A stretch of 38,490 nt of DNA. It comes from Candidatus Altimarinota bacterium. Its GTDB lineage: Bacteria; Patescibacteriota; Gracilibacteria; BD1-5; UBA2023. Position numbers and translations under genes: made by a program. The notes beneath the pieces are model-generated. The model saw nothing but the letters and a program-made list of their open reading frames with translations, had not been told where the DNA came from and did no database searches. The stretch lies in assembly GCA_028277205.1 (NCBI GenBank), contig JANQGT010000010.1:1-38490 (forward strand), given 5' to 3'. This document shows positions 29,226 to 38,490 of this stretch, in pieces (position 1 is the first letter of the stretch; every line of letters starts with the position of its first letter).

Positions 29226-31436
29226 ATGTCTAGAGCCTTAGATATTATTTTCGATCCATTTTTTATTGCACTGTCAGGCATCGGAATTGGTGCCTTCGCA
29301 CTCCGTCAGGCATGGTCTCGCAAATATATACAAGAAACTCCCAAAATGCTTATCTGGATATTTCTCGCGAGTCTATTGATCGCGAGTACGATACATATCA
29401 TCCCGGAAATATACAGAATTTTTCTTTGAGAACACAATTTCTCCTATCTTATTTCACGACACTTACAGCTAACGTTTTTTACAGTATTTATGGGGATATT
29501 ACTCATATCTCCTCTTCGTGTGCCGCTTCTGGAAACATACACGACCGACCCGAGAGATCACCAATACGGGGCTCGCCCGAGACAGGCTGGTATTTTTTCT
29601 TGGATCAATCTGCTATGGGAAAAACATATCTGACCATTTCCCATTATCACGATCATCGTTGTCATGGTTTTTCTCGGATTTGCCCTCACACACCTTTGAC
29701 AGTTTATGAGTGTCGACGAACCAAAATGGCTATACGAAAGAGTGCCGCAACTGTATACAGCACTCTCCAACGGAGCATGGGAAGAAACATACATCAACGA
29801 TAAGCCCGGTATTCTTCCTTCCTTACTTGCGGGGACGATTTCTTCTTTTTTTGATTTTACATGGTTTGAGAGGCGACCCGAGATTTTCGAGTGGTATCTC
29901 TTTATTTGGCGCCTGCCTATCGTACTGTTTTCCGCGGGTATGCTCCTGCTCGTGTACCTGTATTCGAACCGACTTTTTGGTAAAATGTTCGCAGTGCTCG
30001 CTACCGCATTGATTGCATTTCATCCTATTTTGATGGGGATATCCCAGATCGTCAATCCGGACGCAACTCTCTGGAGCACCTCGCTTCTCGCATTTCTGAC
30101 ATTTTTTCTCTACATCAAAGAAAACAAATTCCGTTATGTTCTGTTAACCGGAATATTTTTATGACTCGCCTTGATCTCAAAATTTTTTGCTTCATTTTTC
30201 TACCTGCTGTTTTTCGTCGTCATACTCTGAGAATACTTACTCGCACTAACAAAAAAAGAGCAATTTTTTACGAGAATCCTAGATCTGCTAAAAATATACG
30301 GCATTTCCATGCTGGTGTACACATTCCTCTTTCCAGCGACATGGATCAACCCTGAGCAAATATTTCTGTGAACGATAGCATGAAATCTTGTATCCACGGG
30401 AGTGATCTATGGAAGTGTCATATTATTCATCGTTGCTATAGACATATTTTTGCTCGACGAAAAAATAATCGGAACAGTGCGTCGAAACGCGTGATTGTTT
30501 TGCGCTACGAGTATCCTATTATTGACGACACTTCTTTTGGGAATTGCGATACTTCTTCAGTACAACGTACTTTTTTGAGAGCCATTTTTTACTTTCAACG
30601 ACTACGTGTTTTCATGAGCGATTGTGCGAGGGCTTACGCCAGATTTGATAGCACTTATAAATAATCTCTTCGTATCATTCTATTCAACTTTTTATGTGTT
30701 GCCGCCGACACTCTTACTTGGATTTTACGGCAGCATATTTGTGATGCTCCGATACTATAAAAGATTTTCACGGTTTGAAATGTTGATGTTACTGACGATT
30801 TTTGTTTTTTATTTCATCTTCATATTTGGCGGAGTCAAATCGTGATACACGGCATCGGCAAGATACCAGATCATACTATTCCCCGTGATAGCATGTCTCG
30901 TGGCACTCGTGATCACCCGTATACTCCCACATAAAGGGGTATTGACAGCTATCATAGTCGCAAGCATTATACCCATTTGAAGCATATTTCCATTTTATTT
31001 TGTCTATACAAACAGTCTCAACTCGCAAGACTACGTAACGACTGAGCTATGGTGATTCGGGTGATATGAGGTTGCACAATTTCTCAATGCACTTCAAGAA
31101 ACGTCCGGTCAAGATATCGCCATATGGGTCGATAGAGAAGGGGTCAACAATTTTTACTCCTGAACAACTTTTTGGCGAGGCAGGCACAATCCCTTTGAGC
31201 ATTCACAAATCGAATACCTTGTTCTCACTCCAGGAGGAGAGCGAATTTTTCGAAAAGCACTCAAAGATTGGAAACAATGATCGCGCTATCACTACGCATA
31301 TATCGCCGCAAATACATCAATCTTGGAATACTATGAATCTGCAACACCCATCTACATTAAGCACATAGGGCACAAAAACAACTGGATAAAAGTCGTGCCC
31401 GTATCGAGTGAACGACGGTATTCACAGGCACCGTAG
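29226..31436 (+). CDS. GT39/ArnT-like polytopic membrane glycosyltransferase
   Basis: 736 aa, ATG at 29226, TAG at 31434-31436, sixteen TGA-Gly codons, the densest in the window. About a dozen hydrophobic helices. After the third helix comes the catalytic loop: MSVDEPKWLYE (D164, E165), then TYINDKPGILPSLLAG, as in the PMT/ArnT (GT-C) family that moves sugars from polyprenyl-phosphate donors to protein or glycan at the outer face of the membrane. A soluble C-terminal domain of about 130 residues follows. The base composition is clearly AT-richer than its neighbours, with many AAA, ATA, TTT and TTA codons, suggesting separate origin. A GT2 enzyme of the DPM1-like type elsewhere in the window could supply its lipid-linked donor. 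The acceptor is unknown. Confidence 0.87.
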
Positions 31437-31588
31437 ATACCAATGGGCAAATTCACAGTACTTTTTTCAGTGCACTTCTTTGAATCGATTTTCCTTAGAA
31501 CTGGAATCTATTGACTCATTCCCGACTTAACGGGATATCCTGTCAAAAGGATGGTATGAAGATGATTTCATGGCAATCTCCCTGCGTC

Positions 31589-32851
31589 CTATCAAATTCG
31601 TTTTTTCATCAGATGCCGCAGGACCACAGCATTCCCCAACGCCATGAGCGAATATGCCGCTACCGTACTCAAAGCAGCAGCAATCGCTCAATACAGCGGA
31701 ATGAAATACCAATTGAGTCCGATATTGAGTAACAGCGGTCAGATAAAAACAAGCGCTCGCAGGTGCCCACCCATCTCATAGTCGATAAATCCATTGAGCG
31801 TGATGACGATCGCGGTCACAAATACAAACGCACTGAAAATCTGCAAGACGGAAGCGGCGGGGATGTACTCCACTCCGTAAAAAAACGACAAGAGCATGGG
31901 CGCAAACCAAAAAATCGCGATACAAAGTGGCACAAAGAGCAGTATAATCGCAAGGAAATTTCCCCTCACGAGAGCGTGTTTGTCGTTTATATTTTCTCGC
32001 TGTATGATGAGCGGAGCGAGACCCATGCTCATGACGAGTGCGATCTGCGGCAGTCGATTCACGAGATTCTTCGCGGCGGTATACCATCCGAGCTCGATCT
32101 CACTGCTGAGCCATCATATCATGATGGTGTCGATTTCCGTCAGGACCATAAATCCGAGAGAGATAAAAAAGAAAGGAACGGCATTTCGCAGGATCGTCAC
32201 GATATCAGACCGACGAAGCACCATCCATCCAGAAAGAAAGTGACGATGACGAAAAAGCACCCACACGGCGGCAACCGCGACCGAGAGAGCAAACACCATG
32301 CTCGTGGAGGCGAGTGTCATCTCGGTATACGCGACAAAGACACCCGCACATGCGAGCAGTAGTCAATACTCCAGCAGATTGAGCAGACAGGCGGAGCGCA
32401 GATCGTGAAATCCCCAAGCGATTTCACGAAAGTAATTTGTGATGATGCGTCCGGTCACATACAGTACGAAAGCCCCCGAAAACCCCAATCCGTATCACGA
32501 GACATCGGACGGGACGAATGCCAAAAAGGCGATCGTCGCTCCGAGGAAAATCGCAAGCGTAACAAGTCTCACGAAAAACGCATGCCGGAGAAACGATGAA
32601 GCGTCTGCGGAATGGGCGACATGCGCGAGCAATACGCGCGACGAAGTCCCAATACCGAGATCGCCGACCGTCGCGAAGATCGTAAGTATCGCAAACCAAA
32701 AGCCCCATACCCCGTACGCCTCGACACCGAGCTCGCGGGCGAGGATGACATTCGTGATCAGGATACCGATAAAAGCAACTCATTTTGACGCAGCCGCCCA
32801 GAGCGTTTCCCGTACGCCTTTGGATCGCAGGAGTCTTTTTAGGATTGCCAT
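31589..32851 (-). CDS. Polysaccharide flippase (Wzx/MATE-like)
   Basis: 420 aa, ATG at 32851, TAG at 31591-31589, seven TGA-Gly codons. About twelve hydrophobic helices with the usual start of the MOP-superfamily exporters (MAILKRLLRSKGVRETLWAAAS, a basic N-terminus then the first helix), and conserved-looking segments VEAYGVWGFWFAILTI, FFFISLGFMVLTEIDTIMIG and IPAASVLQIFSAFVFV. Such proteins flip undecaprenyl-linked oligosaccharides across the membrane. Its start overlaps the sulfotransferase end by 13 nt, so it is translated from the same message; it is the last gene of the glycan operon and converges on the GT39 gene. Confidence 0.9.
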
Positions 32852-33732
32852 ATCATCTCAAAATCAATACCGATCAGCTTCGACAGAGCGCGCACGTCCG
32901 ACTGGAAAAACTCTCGATACAGCCGAGAGTAGAGATCCGGATCGAGCGTATGCGGAGTTTTCGGACGAGTTTTGAGTGTCATGCAAACAAGCTCGTACAT
33001 AAACCTGAAAATACCGGTTTTTCGCGCCCACTGGAGCGTCCGGTACATTTTACGCCTCGATAAAAATCGTCGGATTTTCTGCAGCGATTGATGCAAAAGT
33101 GGCGCTATCGGATCTCATCTTTCATTGCTTTTCCGATAGAGTGTACCGAGGAGAGACGACTCGGCTCACAAGAATTTTTCCAGTGCATGCAGCGATTTTT
33201 CGGGAGTGCGGATAAATTTTTCAAAGACAATCACATAAATGCGCTCCCTCGGAAATCGAGCAAAAAAGGAAGCAAGCTTTTCGCCGTACAGACTGTAGTC
33301 GACGAGATACGAGCGAGTCTGTAGCGCCTGAGAAAAAGACCCTCCAGAATCAAGTCCGAGCTGTCGATCATAGAGATAGTGCGAAAATGCTCGTCGCACC
33401 GGATGACGAAGGACAGCTATGAGTTTTGTATCCGGAAACAACTCGTGCATACGCTCCGGAGCGATCCTGTCCCGAAAGTAGGCGGGAGTAAATTCGCCCG
33501 TTTTCTGTCCCGATTTCGCCTCTCGAAAAAAGTGGGCATACCACTCGATACTCTGATGAAATGGATAATTTTCGATACTCTGATCCTCTACAAAGTGAGC
33601 ACTGAAATAGGTAAGCTCTTTATCGGCGGAGATGAAAATCTGCGGATGCTCTCGCAAACAGTCGGCGATCCAGGTGCTCCCGGATTTCGGCGCGGCGATA
33701 CCCACGAAGTCAAGATGAAAGGATGATGGCAT
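32839..33732 (-). CDS. PAPS-dependent sulfotransferase (heparan N-/O-sulfotransferase-like)
   Basis: 297 aa, ATG at 33732, TAA at 32841-32839, two TGA-Gly codons. The 5'-phosphosulfate-binding loop APKSGSTW (about 14-21) is the hallmark of Golgi-type sulfotransferases, followed by LREHPQIFIS, KELTYFS and the 3'-phosphate motif KLIAVLRHPVRRAFSHYLYD. The C-terminal part is basic (RRFLSRRKMYRTL). It transfers sulfate from PAPS to a hydroxyl or amine of an acceptor; in this operon the acceptor is most likely the surface glycan. Starts 2 nt after the methyltransferase stop and overlaps the flippase. No PAPS-synthesis gene is in the window. Confidence 0.92.
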
Positions 33733-33734
33733 AC

Positions 33735-34391
33735 TTACTTGTTTACTGTGCAGACGATTACGAGTGTTTTCGCAAAGACATCATAGGACAGGCGACGAAA
33801 AAGCCAGTTTCAGTATCGTCCGAGCGGGAGCTTTGACATAGCGCCGAGTACGTACACGTCCGAGCGCACCACCGAAAATCCGTACGACTCCAGCAGATCG
33901 CACATGCGCTTCTGGCTAAATGACTGCAGGTGCCCAACTTTATGGAAAATCGCACCGCATTCCGGACATCGAAAAGAGTTTTTTTCGAGATCTTCTTCGA
34001 AAGGAACGGTGATGATGACGCGCGCTCCCTGTCGGGCGACGCGACGGATCTCCCGCAGCCCCGCATCAATCTGCTCATGCGTGAGATGCTCTAAAACCTC
34101 GGTCGCGAAAATCGTCTGAAAATGGCTGTCTCACTTTGGAATTTCGGTGATGGATCCTGTTTCTATGAGATCGTGCTTTGGATTTATATCGATGCCCTCC
34201 GCGTCGAATCCGCGATTTCGAAGCTCTATCACGAGCGAGCCCTCCCCCGCACCGACATCGAGGATCGGCGAGCGACAGTATTTTTTTACGATCCGCACGA
34301 GTGTCTTGGCATTTTTCTGAGCCTGGTAGCCGATGTGCGCATACACGCGCTCGATATCGGTCTGATACCGTTCATTGTGAATGTCTCGCAT
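33735..34391 (-). CDS. SAM-dependent class I methyltransferase
   Basis: 218 aa, ATG at 34391, TAA at 33737-33735, two TGA-Gly codons. Motif I PILDVGAGEGSL binds SAM; acidic motif II EGIDINP; then FATEVLEHL and ARVIITVPFEEDL, the order of a UbiE/methyltransf_11-type fold. A CPEC pair with a nearby His (RCPECGAIFHKVGHLQSFS) is common in small methyltransferases of polysaccharide clusters. The substrate is probably a sugar of the glycan made by this operon. It is 8 nt after asnB and 2 nt before the sulfotransferase. Confidence 0.9.
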
Positions 34392-34399
34392 AAAAGAAT

Positions 34400-36334
34400 T
34401 TAGAAATACGAAAGTGAAACCCCATAGCGTTTCGCCCAGAGATTCAGCATGAGCAGGAGCCAGAGTTTTTTGCCATGGCGCGCACCGCGATCGTGCTCCC
34501 GAAACAACCGCTCAAGCTCATCCCGACGACAGACCTGCACCGCAAGCGATCCGGACTCAAGGATGCTGTCCCGGGAAAACTCCCGAAGCTCTCATCAGAG
34601 CCATGCATCGATGGGAATGCCAAATCCGGTTTTTTTTCGATACAAAAGATCGTGCGGGAGATAGGGCGCAAGCAGGGTTTTCCAGATGTATTTTCCGCCG
34701 GAGTCAGCATGATATTTGTACTCGTACGGCAGAGTCGCCGCAAACTCCACGACCTCACGATCAAGCAGCGGACTGCGTCCTTCAAGCCCATGACTCATCG
34801 TGGCGATGTCGACCTTTACCAGCAGATCATCCGGCAGATATGTGCGAATATCGAGGGAAAAGATCTCATCGATACCGCGGGCGTCGTGTCCCTCCGTCGC
34901 CCGGACGAAAGCATTTTTTTGCGATGTGAGGCGAGCGCAAAACTCATCGGATAAAAGCGCGTGTTTCGAAAACGGCTCGAAATAGTGGGTATAGTAGTAG
35001 TGTCGTTCGACTGCCGAGAGTCCGAGCGTACGCAAAAATATATGCAGCTTGTAGAGTGTGAGGGCGGGTCGCCACCGATACGCCGCGAGAACCGCACGCG
35101 CAAAAGTCTGGGGAAACGGGACAAATCGGGCGATGCGATCGGCGATGGCGTGTCGGCGATATTTGTCGTATCCGGCGAAATTTTCATCGCCCCCGTCTCC
35201 ATTGAGCGCGACTTTTACGTATTGCGACGCTTTTTGCGCGAGGATGAAGCTCGGCAGCGCCGAGGGATCGGCATACGGTTCTTCGTACTGCTCGACGATG
35301 CAGTCGATGAGCGGAGGCATATCGCCGCTTGCTACGAAAAACTCGCGATGACGCGTCCCGTAGCGCCCTGCGACCCGACGCGCAAAAAGTCCCTCGTCAA
35401 ACTCCGCCTCGTGAAAACGAATCGTAAATGTCTGCAGTTCGCTCACATATTCCGAAGCAAGCGCGACAATACCGGCACTATCCACTCCTCCGCTCAAAAA
35501 CGCTCCCACCTCGACGTCGGCGACGAGACGAGACTTGATGGCGGATCGGATTCGATCCGCCAGCTCGCGCTGCGCATGAGCGAAATCCAGCGAGGTTTTT
35601 TGTGTATACGAGAGCGACCAGTAGCGCTCTATAGCGAGCTCACCAGTACGAATATCATACGTGAGACAGTGAGCCGCCGAAAGTTTTTCGATACCGAGAA
35701 ATCCCGTACGCGGCGCCGGGACATACTGCAGCGTCAGAAAATCGTAGATCGCCTCGGGATCGGCGGCTGGGTCGAAACCGGGATGATCGAGCAGTGCTTT
35801 GAGCTCGCTCGCAAAGAGAAACAGCCCATCACGATAAAAAAATTTGAACGGCTTTTTTCACAGTCTATCCCGTGCTGCGAATATGATATTTTCCCGTCGA
35901 TCGTAGATCGCAAAGGCAAACATGCCATTCAGACGATCAAGGCAAGAGCGTCCGTAGGCATGATACGCTTTCAGGAGTACCTCCGTGTCGCTGCCTGAGA
36001 AAAACCGGTACCCGTACTCCCTCGAGAGCTCTTCGCGCAGAGAGACAAAATTGTAAATCTCGCCATTGAATACGAGGATGATATCCGCATCCGAGAGCTC
36101 TGAATCCGTGACGATCGCTCGATCCTCGGAGGCGACATACCCCATCGGCTGGTGTCATCGAGGACTCAGCTCCAGGATGGACAGCCTCGTCTGTCCCATG
36201 AGGACGCACCCGTCGGAGGAGAGAAAATGTCCCCGATCATCCGGACCGCGATGAGACAGTGCGCACGCCATCGCCTCCGCCCGGTCGTGCGAGAGCGATC
36301 ATGAGACGTCGTATCCTCCGAATATGCCGCACAT
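34400..36334 (-). CDS. asnB: Glutamine-hydrolysing asparagine synthetase-type amidotransferase
   Basis: 644 aa, ATG at 36334, TAA at 34402-34400, five TGA-Gly codons including TGA TGA in AWLGGEL. N-terminal class II glutaminase: MCGIFGGYD with catalytic Cys2, HRGPDDRG, FNGEIYNF and GSDTEVLLKAY; RDRLG has its conserved Gly coded by TGA. C-terminal ATP-pyrophosphatase: GAFLSGGVDSAG (SGGVDS near 281-286), LNGDGGDENFAGY and the HGLEGRSPLLD loop. The family norm is about 550-640 aa, so it is full length. In glycan operons such enzymes amidate uronic acids or other carboxylated sugars; simple asparagine synthesis is also possible. It sits 12 nt after the GT4 gene. Confidence 0.96.
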
Positions 36335-36346
36335 AGTACAAAAAAA

Positions 36347-37462
36347 TTATCGAAGCAGGGTGAGAAATTTCCGGGCTGCACGATCGGGATCGTGTTCGTC
36401 TTGCGCGTATTTTCGGGCATTTTTTCCCATGCGTTTCAGATAGCTCTCATCATCGAGCGCCGCACGCACACGCGTACAAAATCCCTGTACGTCCGACGAC
36501 CCTGCGACGATGCCCGCCTCATGCGTGCGAATGATATCGTCCGGATCGAGTGTCAGAGAGAGGATAGGCAGTCAGTACGCCATCGCTTCCAGCATCGTAT
36601 TTGCAAAGCCCTCGGACTCGGATGTCAGCACGAAAGCGCGAGACCGCCGATACAGAGTAAATATCCGCTCGGGATCGACTCAGTCCAAAAACTCGACATT
36701 GCTCATCCGCCGGGCACGCTCGCAGATCGCAGCGAAACACCGCTCGCCCTCAGGGTTATTTGCTCTGGGGAGGATCATGATACCCGTTTTCTCCGGCAGA
36801 CGCTCCAGCAGATCCAAAAAAATCTCCGGACGTTTCCACGGCTCGGAGCGCCCGACCCAGATGAGATCGATATCCGGACTCCCCGACTGCGTGGGGATCG
36901 TGACGAGATTTTTGAGGATGAGGTCCGGTTTTCTGGAAAAATGACACTCGAAATCCCGGGACTGAGACCGGGTCTGCGCCACGATACAGTGGGCGAGACG
37001 AAAGACAATGCGCATACTCATTGCCGTCCAAAAGCCGAAAAATCGCCGCAGTCGAACACGATCGGTCTCGGCGTCGTGGGCGAGCATATAGACGACCCGG
37101 ATACCCCGCAGCCGACAGAGTATCACCGGTAAAAACACTCCGGCATTCGCCGAGCGAAATACGGCATTTCGTGTCCGGATGCGCATGAGCACACCCAGCA
37201 GAGAAAAGAGCGCGACGATTTTGATCGAGCCGGCACGAAACGCCCGATGCAATGAAATACCGGGAATATCCGGCATCAAGACACCCCAGTCCGGTACCGT
37301 ATAGACGACACGCTTTCCGAGAGTGGCGAGCTGTCTGCCGAGCAAAAACACCTGTCGCTCCGAGCCGCCCGTCGTCTGCCGGATCTCCGGTATGAAAAAC
37401 GCAAGCACCTTTGGTGCGACGAAGCATACGTCATGAGGGATGTCCTCTCCGGAGGCGGACAT
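36347..37462 (-). CDS. GT4-family glycosyltransferase
   Basis: 371 aa, ATG at 37462, TAA at 36349-36347, two TGA-Gly codons. GT-B fold: N-terminal TGGSERQVFLLGRQLATLG, linker, then DLIWVGRSEPWKRPEIFLDLL and the donor-binding E-x7-E segment TSESEGFANTMLEAMAYGLPIL, where the conserved Gly of the GLP motif is TGA. Retaining enzymes of this kind build exopolysaccharide and O-antigen chains. First gene of the operon GT4-asnB-methyltransferase-sulfotransferase-flippase, with its own promoter. Confidence 0.93.
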
Positions 37463-37494
37463 TATGGCTGGGGGCTTTGAAGATGATATCGCGC

Positions 37495-37522
37495 ATTATA
37501 GAAAAAAAGTGTGATTTTCCAA
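37495..37522 (-). promoter_or_regulatory. Promoter of the surface-glycan operon
   Basis: Minus strand: TTGGAA (37522-37517), 16-bp spacer, TATAAT (37500-37495), 32 nt to the ATG at 37462. Confidence 0.8.
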
Positions 37523-37634
37523 ACGATCATACTCTCAATGGAGCGTGCATCCCTCAAGTATTCGCGATGGCATTTCTTCGGGACGTTCGTTTTTTTATAG
37601 ACTGCCGATAGTATCTTTTAGCTATTTTTACACT

Positions 37635-38490
37635 ATGGCTGTACAGCACATGACCGCCTCCGAGTGGAGCGCGGAAAATCCCATACTCATAAACGGACAA
37701 ATCGGCATCGAGACCGACACGGGCAAAGCGAAAATCGGAAATGGCGCCGACGGATGGAATGCGCTTCCTTATTCTCTTTCCGGGCTGACTGCTCTCGCGG
37801 ACGCTATTGCTTTGTCCCAGTTTCATGCGATACCGTCGAGCACTGCGGACAATGTCATGACCTGGGCGGACGCAAACGGCGACACACCGAAAGACAGCGG
37901 TGTCCCGATCGGAAGTATCCTGACCGACACGATGAAGACGGGAAACGATGCGAATGTCGTCTCCGGTACGGCGGGCACGGATGGAAATCTCGCCCGATGG
38001 GATACAAACGGCGATCTGGTCGATGCACATCTCTCGGCGATACATATCGGCAATACCATCACGGGAGACCGTCAGGTGGACATAGAGAGCGGTACCGCCG
38101 ACGATATGGCGATCGGAGGGACGACGCCGAGCACGGGCGCATTCACGATACTGTCGGCGGACAAAGCCTGAATCAATACCGGCTCGCCGTTCGCACCTCT
38201 CGCGGTCAATGTCCCGGACAGAACCGACGGAGAGACCACCGATATCGCCTCGGCGGCATTGCTTGCATGACCTTCGTCCGCATCCGTTTCACATGACTTT
38301 TCAAACAGTACCGCTATCATGCGAGTCATCGGACGCGATGTATCGAGCAATCTGCAATTCGGAGTGGCAGATGGTTCTTACGGTTTCAACCCGTGGGTAC
38401 AGGCATCGCTTGATAATTCTACTACCGGAGACGATTTTGGAAATAAACATATCCTCCTCCAGCCGATCGGAGGCAGTGTCGCCGTATGAG
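37635..38490 (+). CDS. Tail-fibre-like protein with Mtd N-terminal domain (3' end outside window)
   Basis: At least 285 aa, open to the window edge with three in-frame TGA codons; ATG at 37635. Residues about 3-47 match the N-terminal domain of phage major tropism determinants: HMTASEWSAENPILINGQIG, then GIETDTGKAKIGNGADGWNALPY. The remainder is the Asp/Gly/Thr-rich repetitive beta sequence of tail fibres (GTAGTDGNLARWDTNGD; SGTADDMAIGGTTPSTGAF). Mtd-type proteins are frequent targets of diversity-generating retroelements in CPR genomes; the variable C-terminal domain, template repeat and reverse transcriptase would lie beyond the edge and are not seen. No other phage gene is nearby, so a cellular adhesin is as likely as a prophage remnant. 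A weak TAGTAT (37609-37614) is the only -10 candidate. Confidence 0.82.

Noticed and set aside
31443-31781. Plus-strand ORF of 112 codons starting 6 nt after the GT39 stop
   Set aside because: It is in the same frame as GT39 and its second half is antisense to the flippase 3' end; the protein resembles nothing I recognise. A truncated gene cannot be fully excluded for the first 50 codons.
1-38490. CRISPR arrays, insertion sequences, toxin-antitoxin pairs
   Set aside because: No spaced direct repeats, transposase motifs or typical two-gene toxin modules were found on either strand.

Overview
The window reads coherently only if UGA is glycine and TAA/TAG are the only stops (genetic code 25). 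With that reading, dozens of short fragments join into full-length proteins, and in-frame TGA falls on glycines that are near-invariant in GlmS, RecJ, asparagine synthetase and glycosyltransferases. Code 25 is established for the candidate phyla Gracilibacteria (BD1-5) and Absconditabacteria (SR1), so this is most likely a CPR/Patescibacteria genome from one of those groups, and a visibly GC-rich member. Several single-copy bacterial genes (alaS, secG, recJ, nth, glmS, RNase J) show it is a chromosome rather than a phage or plasmid.

Layout. 3-1230: end of a TPR-type protein and two small unknown genes. 1305-4681 (minus): RNase J preceded by a shortened RNase J paralogue that has lost every metal ligand of its HxHxDH motif. 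4908-7643 (minus): four small membrane proteins of the type IV secretion pilin (VirB2/TrbC-like) kind, then a membrane-anchored HExxH peptidase. 7769-11583 (plus): YvlD-like membrane protein, SecG, a large family 5 solute-binding protein with an inserted Ig-like domain, and a polytopic membrane protein. 11773-16514 (plus): alanyl-tRNA synthetase carrying an inserted HAD-like domain, a nucleoside deoxyribosyltransferase-like protein and an exported M23 peptidase. 16518-23613 (minus): probable transcription unit glmS, SLH/PKD surface protein, nth, recJ and a GT2 glycosyltransferase. 23738-25849: cyclic-nucleotide-binding-type protein, a phosphohexomutase interrupted by TAG, and tRNA-Leu(CAG). 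26014-31436: a three-SLH surface protein, a small HAD protein and an AT-richer GT39-type membrane glycosyltransferase. 31589-37462 (minus): compact surface-glycan operon (GT4, AsnB-type amidotransferase, methyltransferase, sulfotransferase, flippase). 37635-end: a tail-fibre-like protein with a major tropism determinant N-terminal domain, cut by the window edge.

Together the genes describe a small cell investing in its surface: SLH-anchored proteins, amino-sugar supply (GlmS), a sulfated or amidated glycan, pilin-like proteins and cell-wall hydrolysis. Translation signals are unusual: good sigma70-like promoters are easy to find, Shine-Dalgarno sequences are not, and start codons lie at a nearly constant 25-33 nt beyond the -10 box.

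The strongest candidates for undescribed biology are the HAD-like domain inside AlaRS, the tandem RNase J/pseudo-RNase J pair, and the constant promoter-to-start geometry. No CRISPR array, insertion sequence, rRNA or replication origin was seen.
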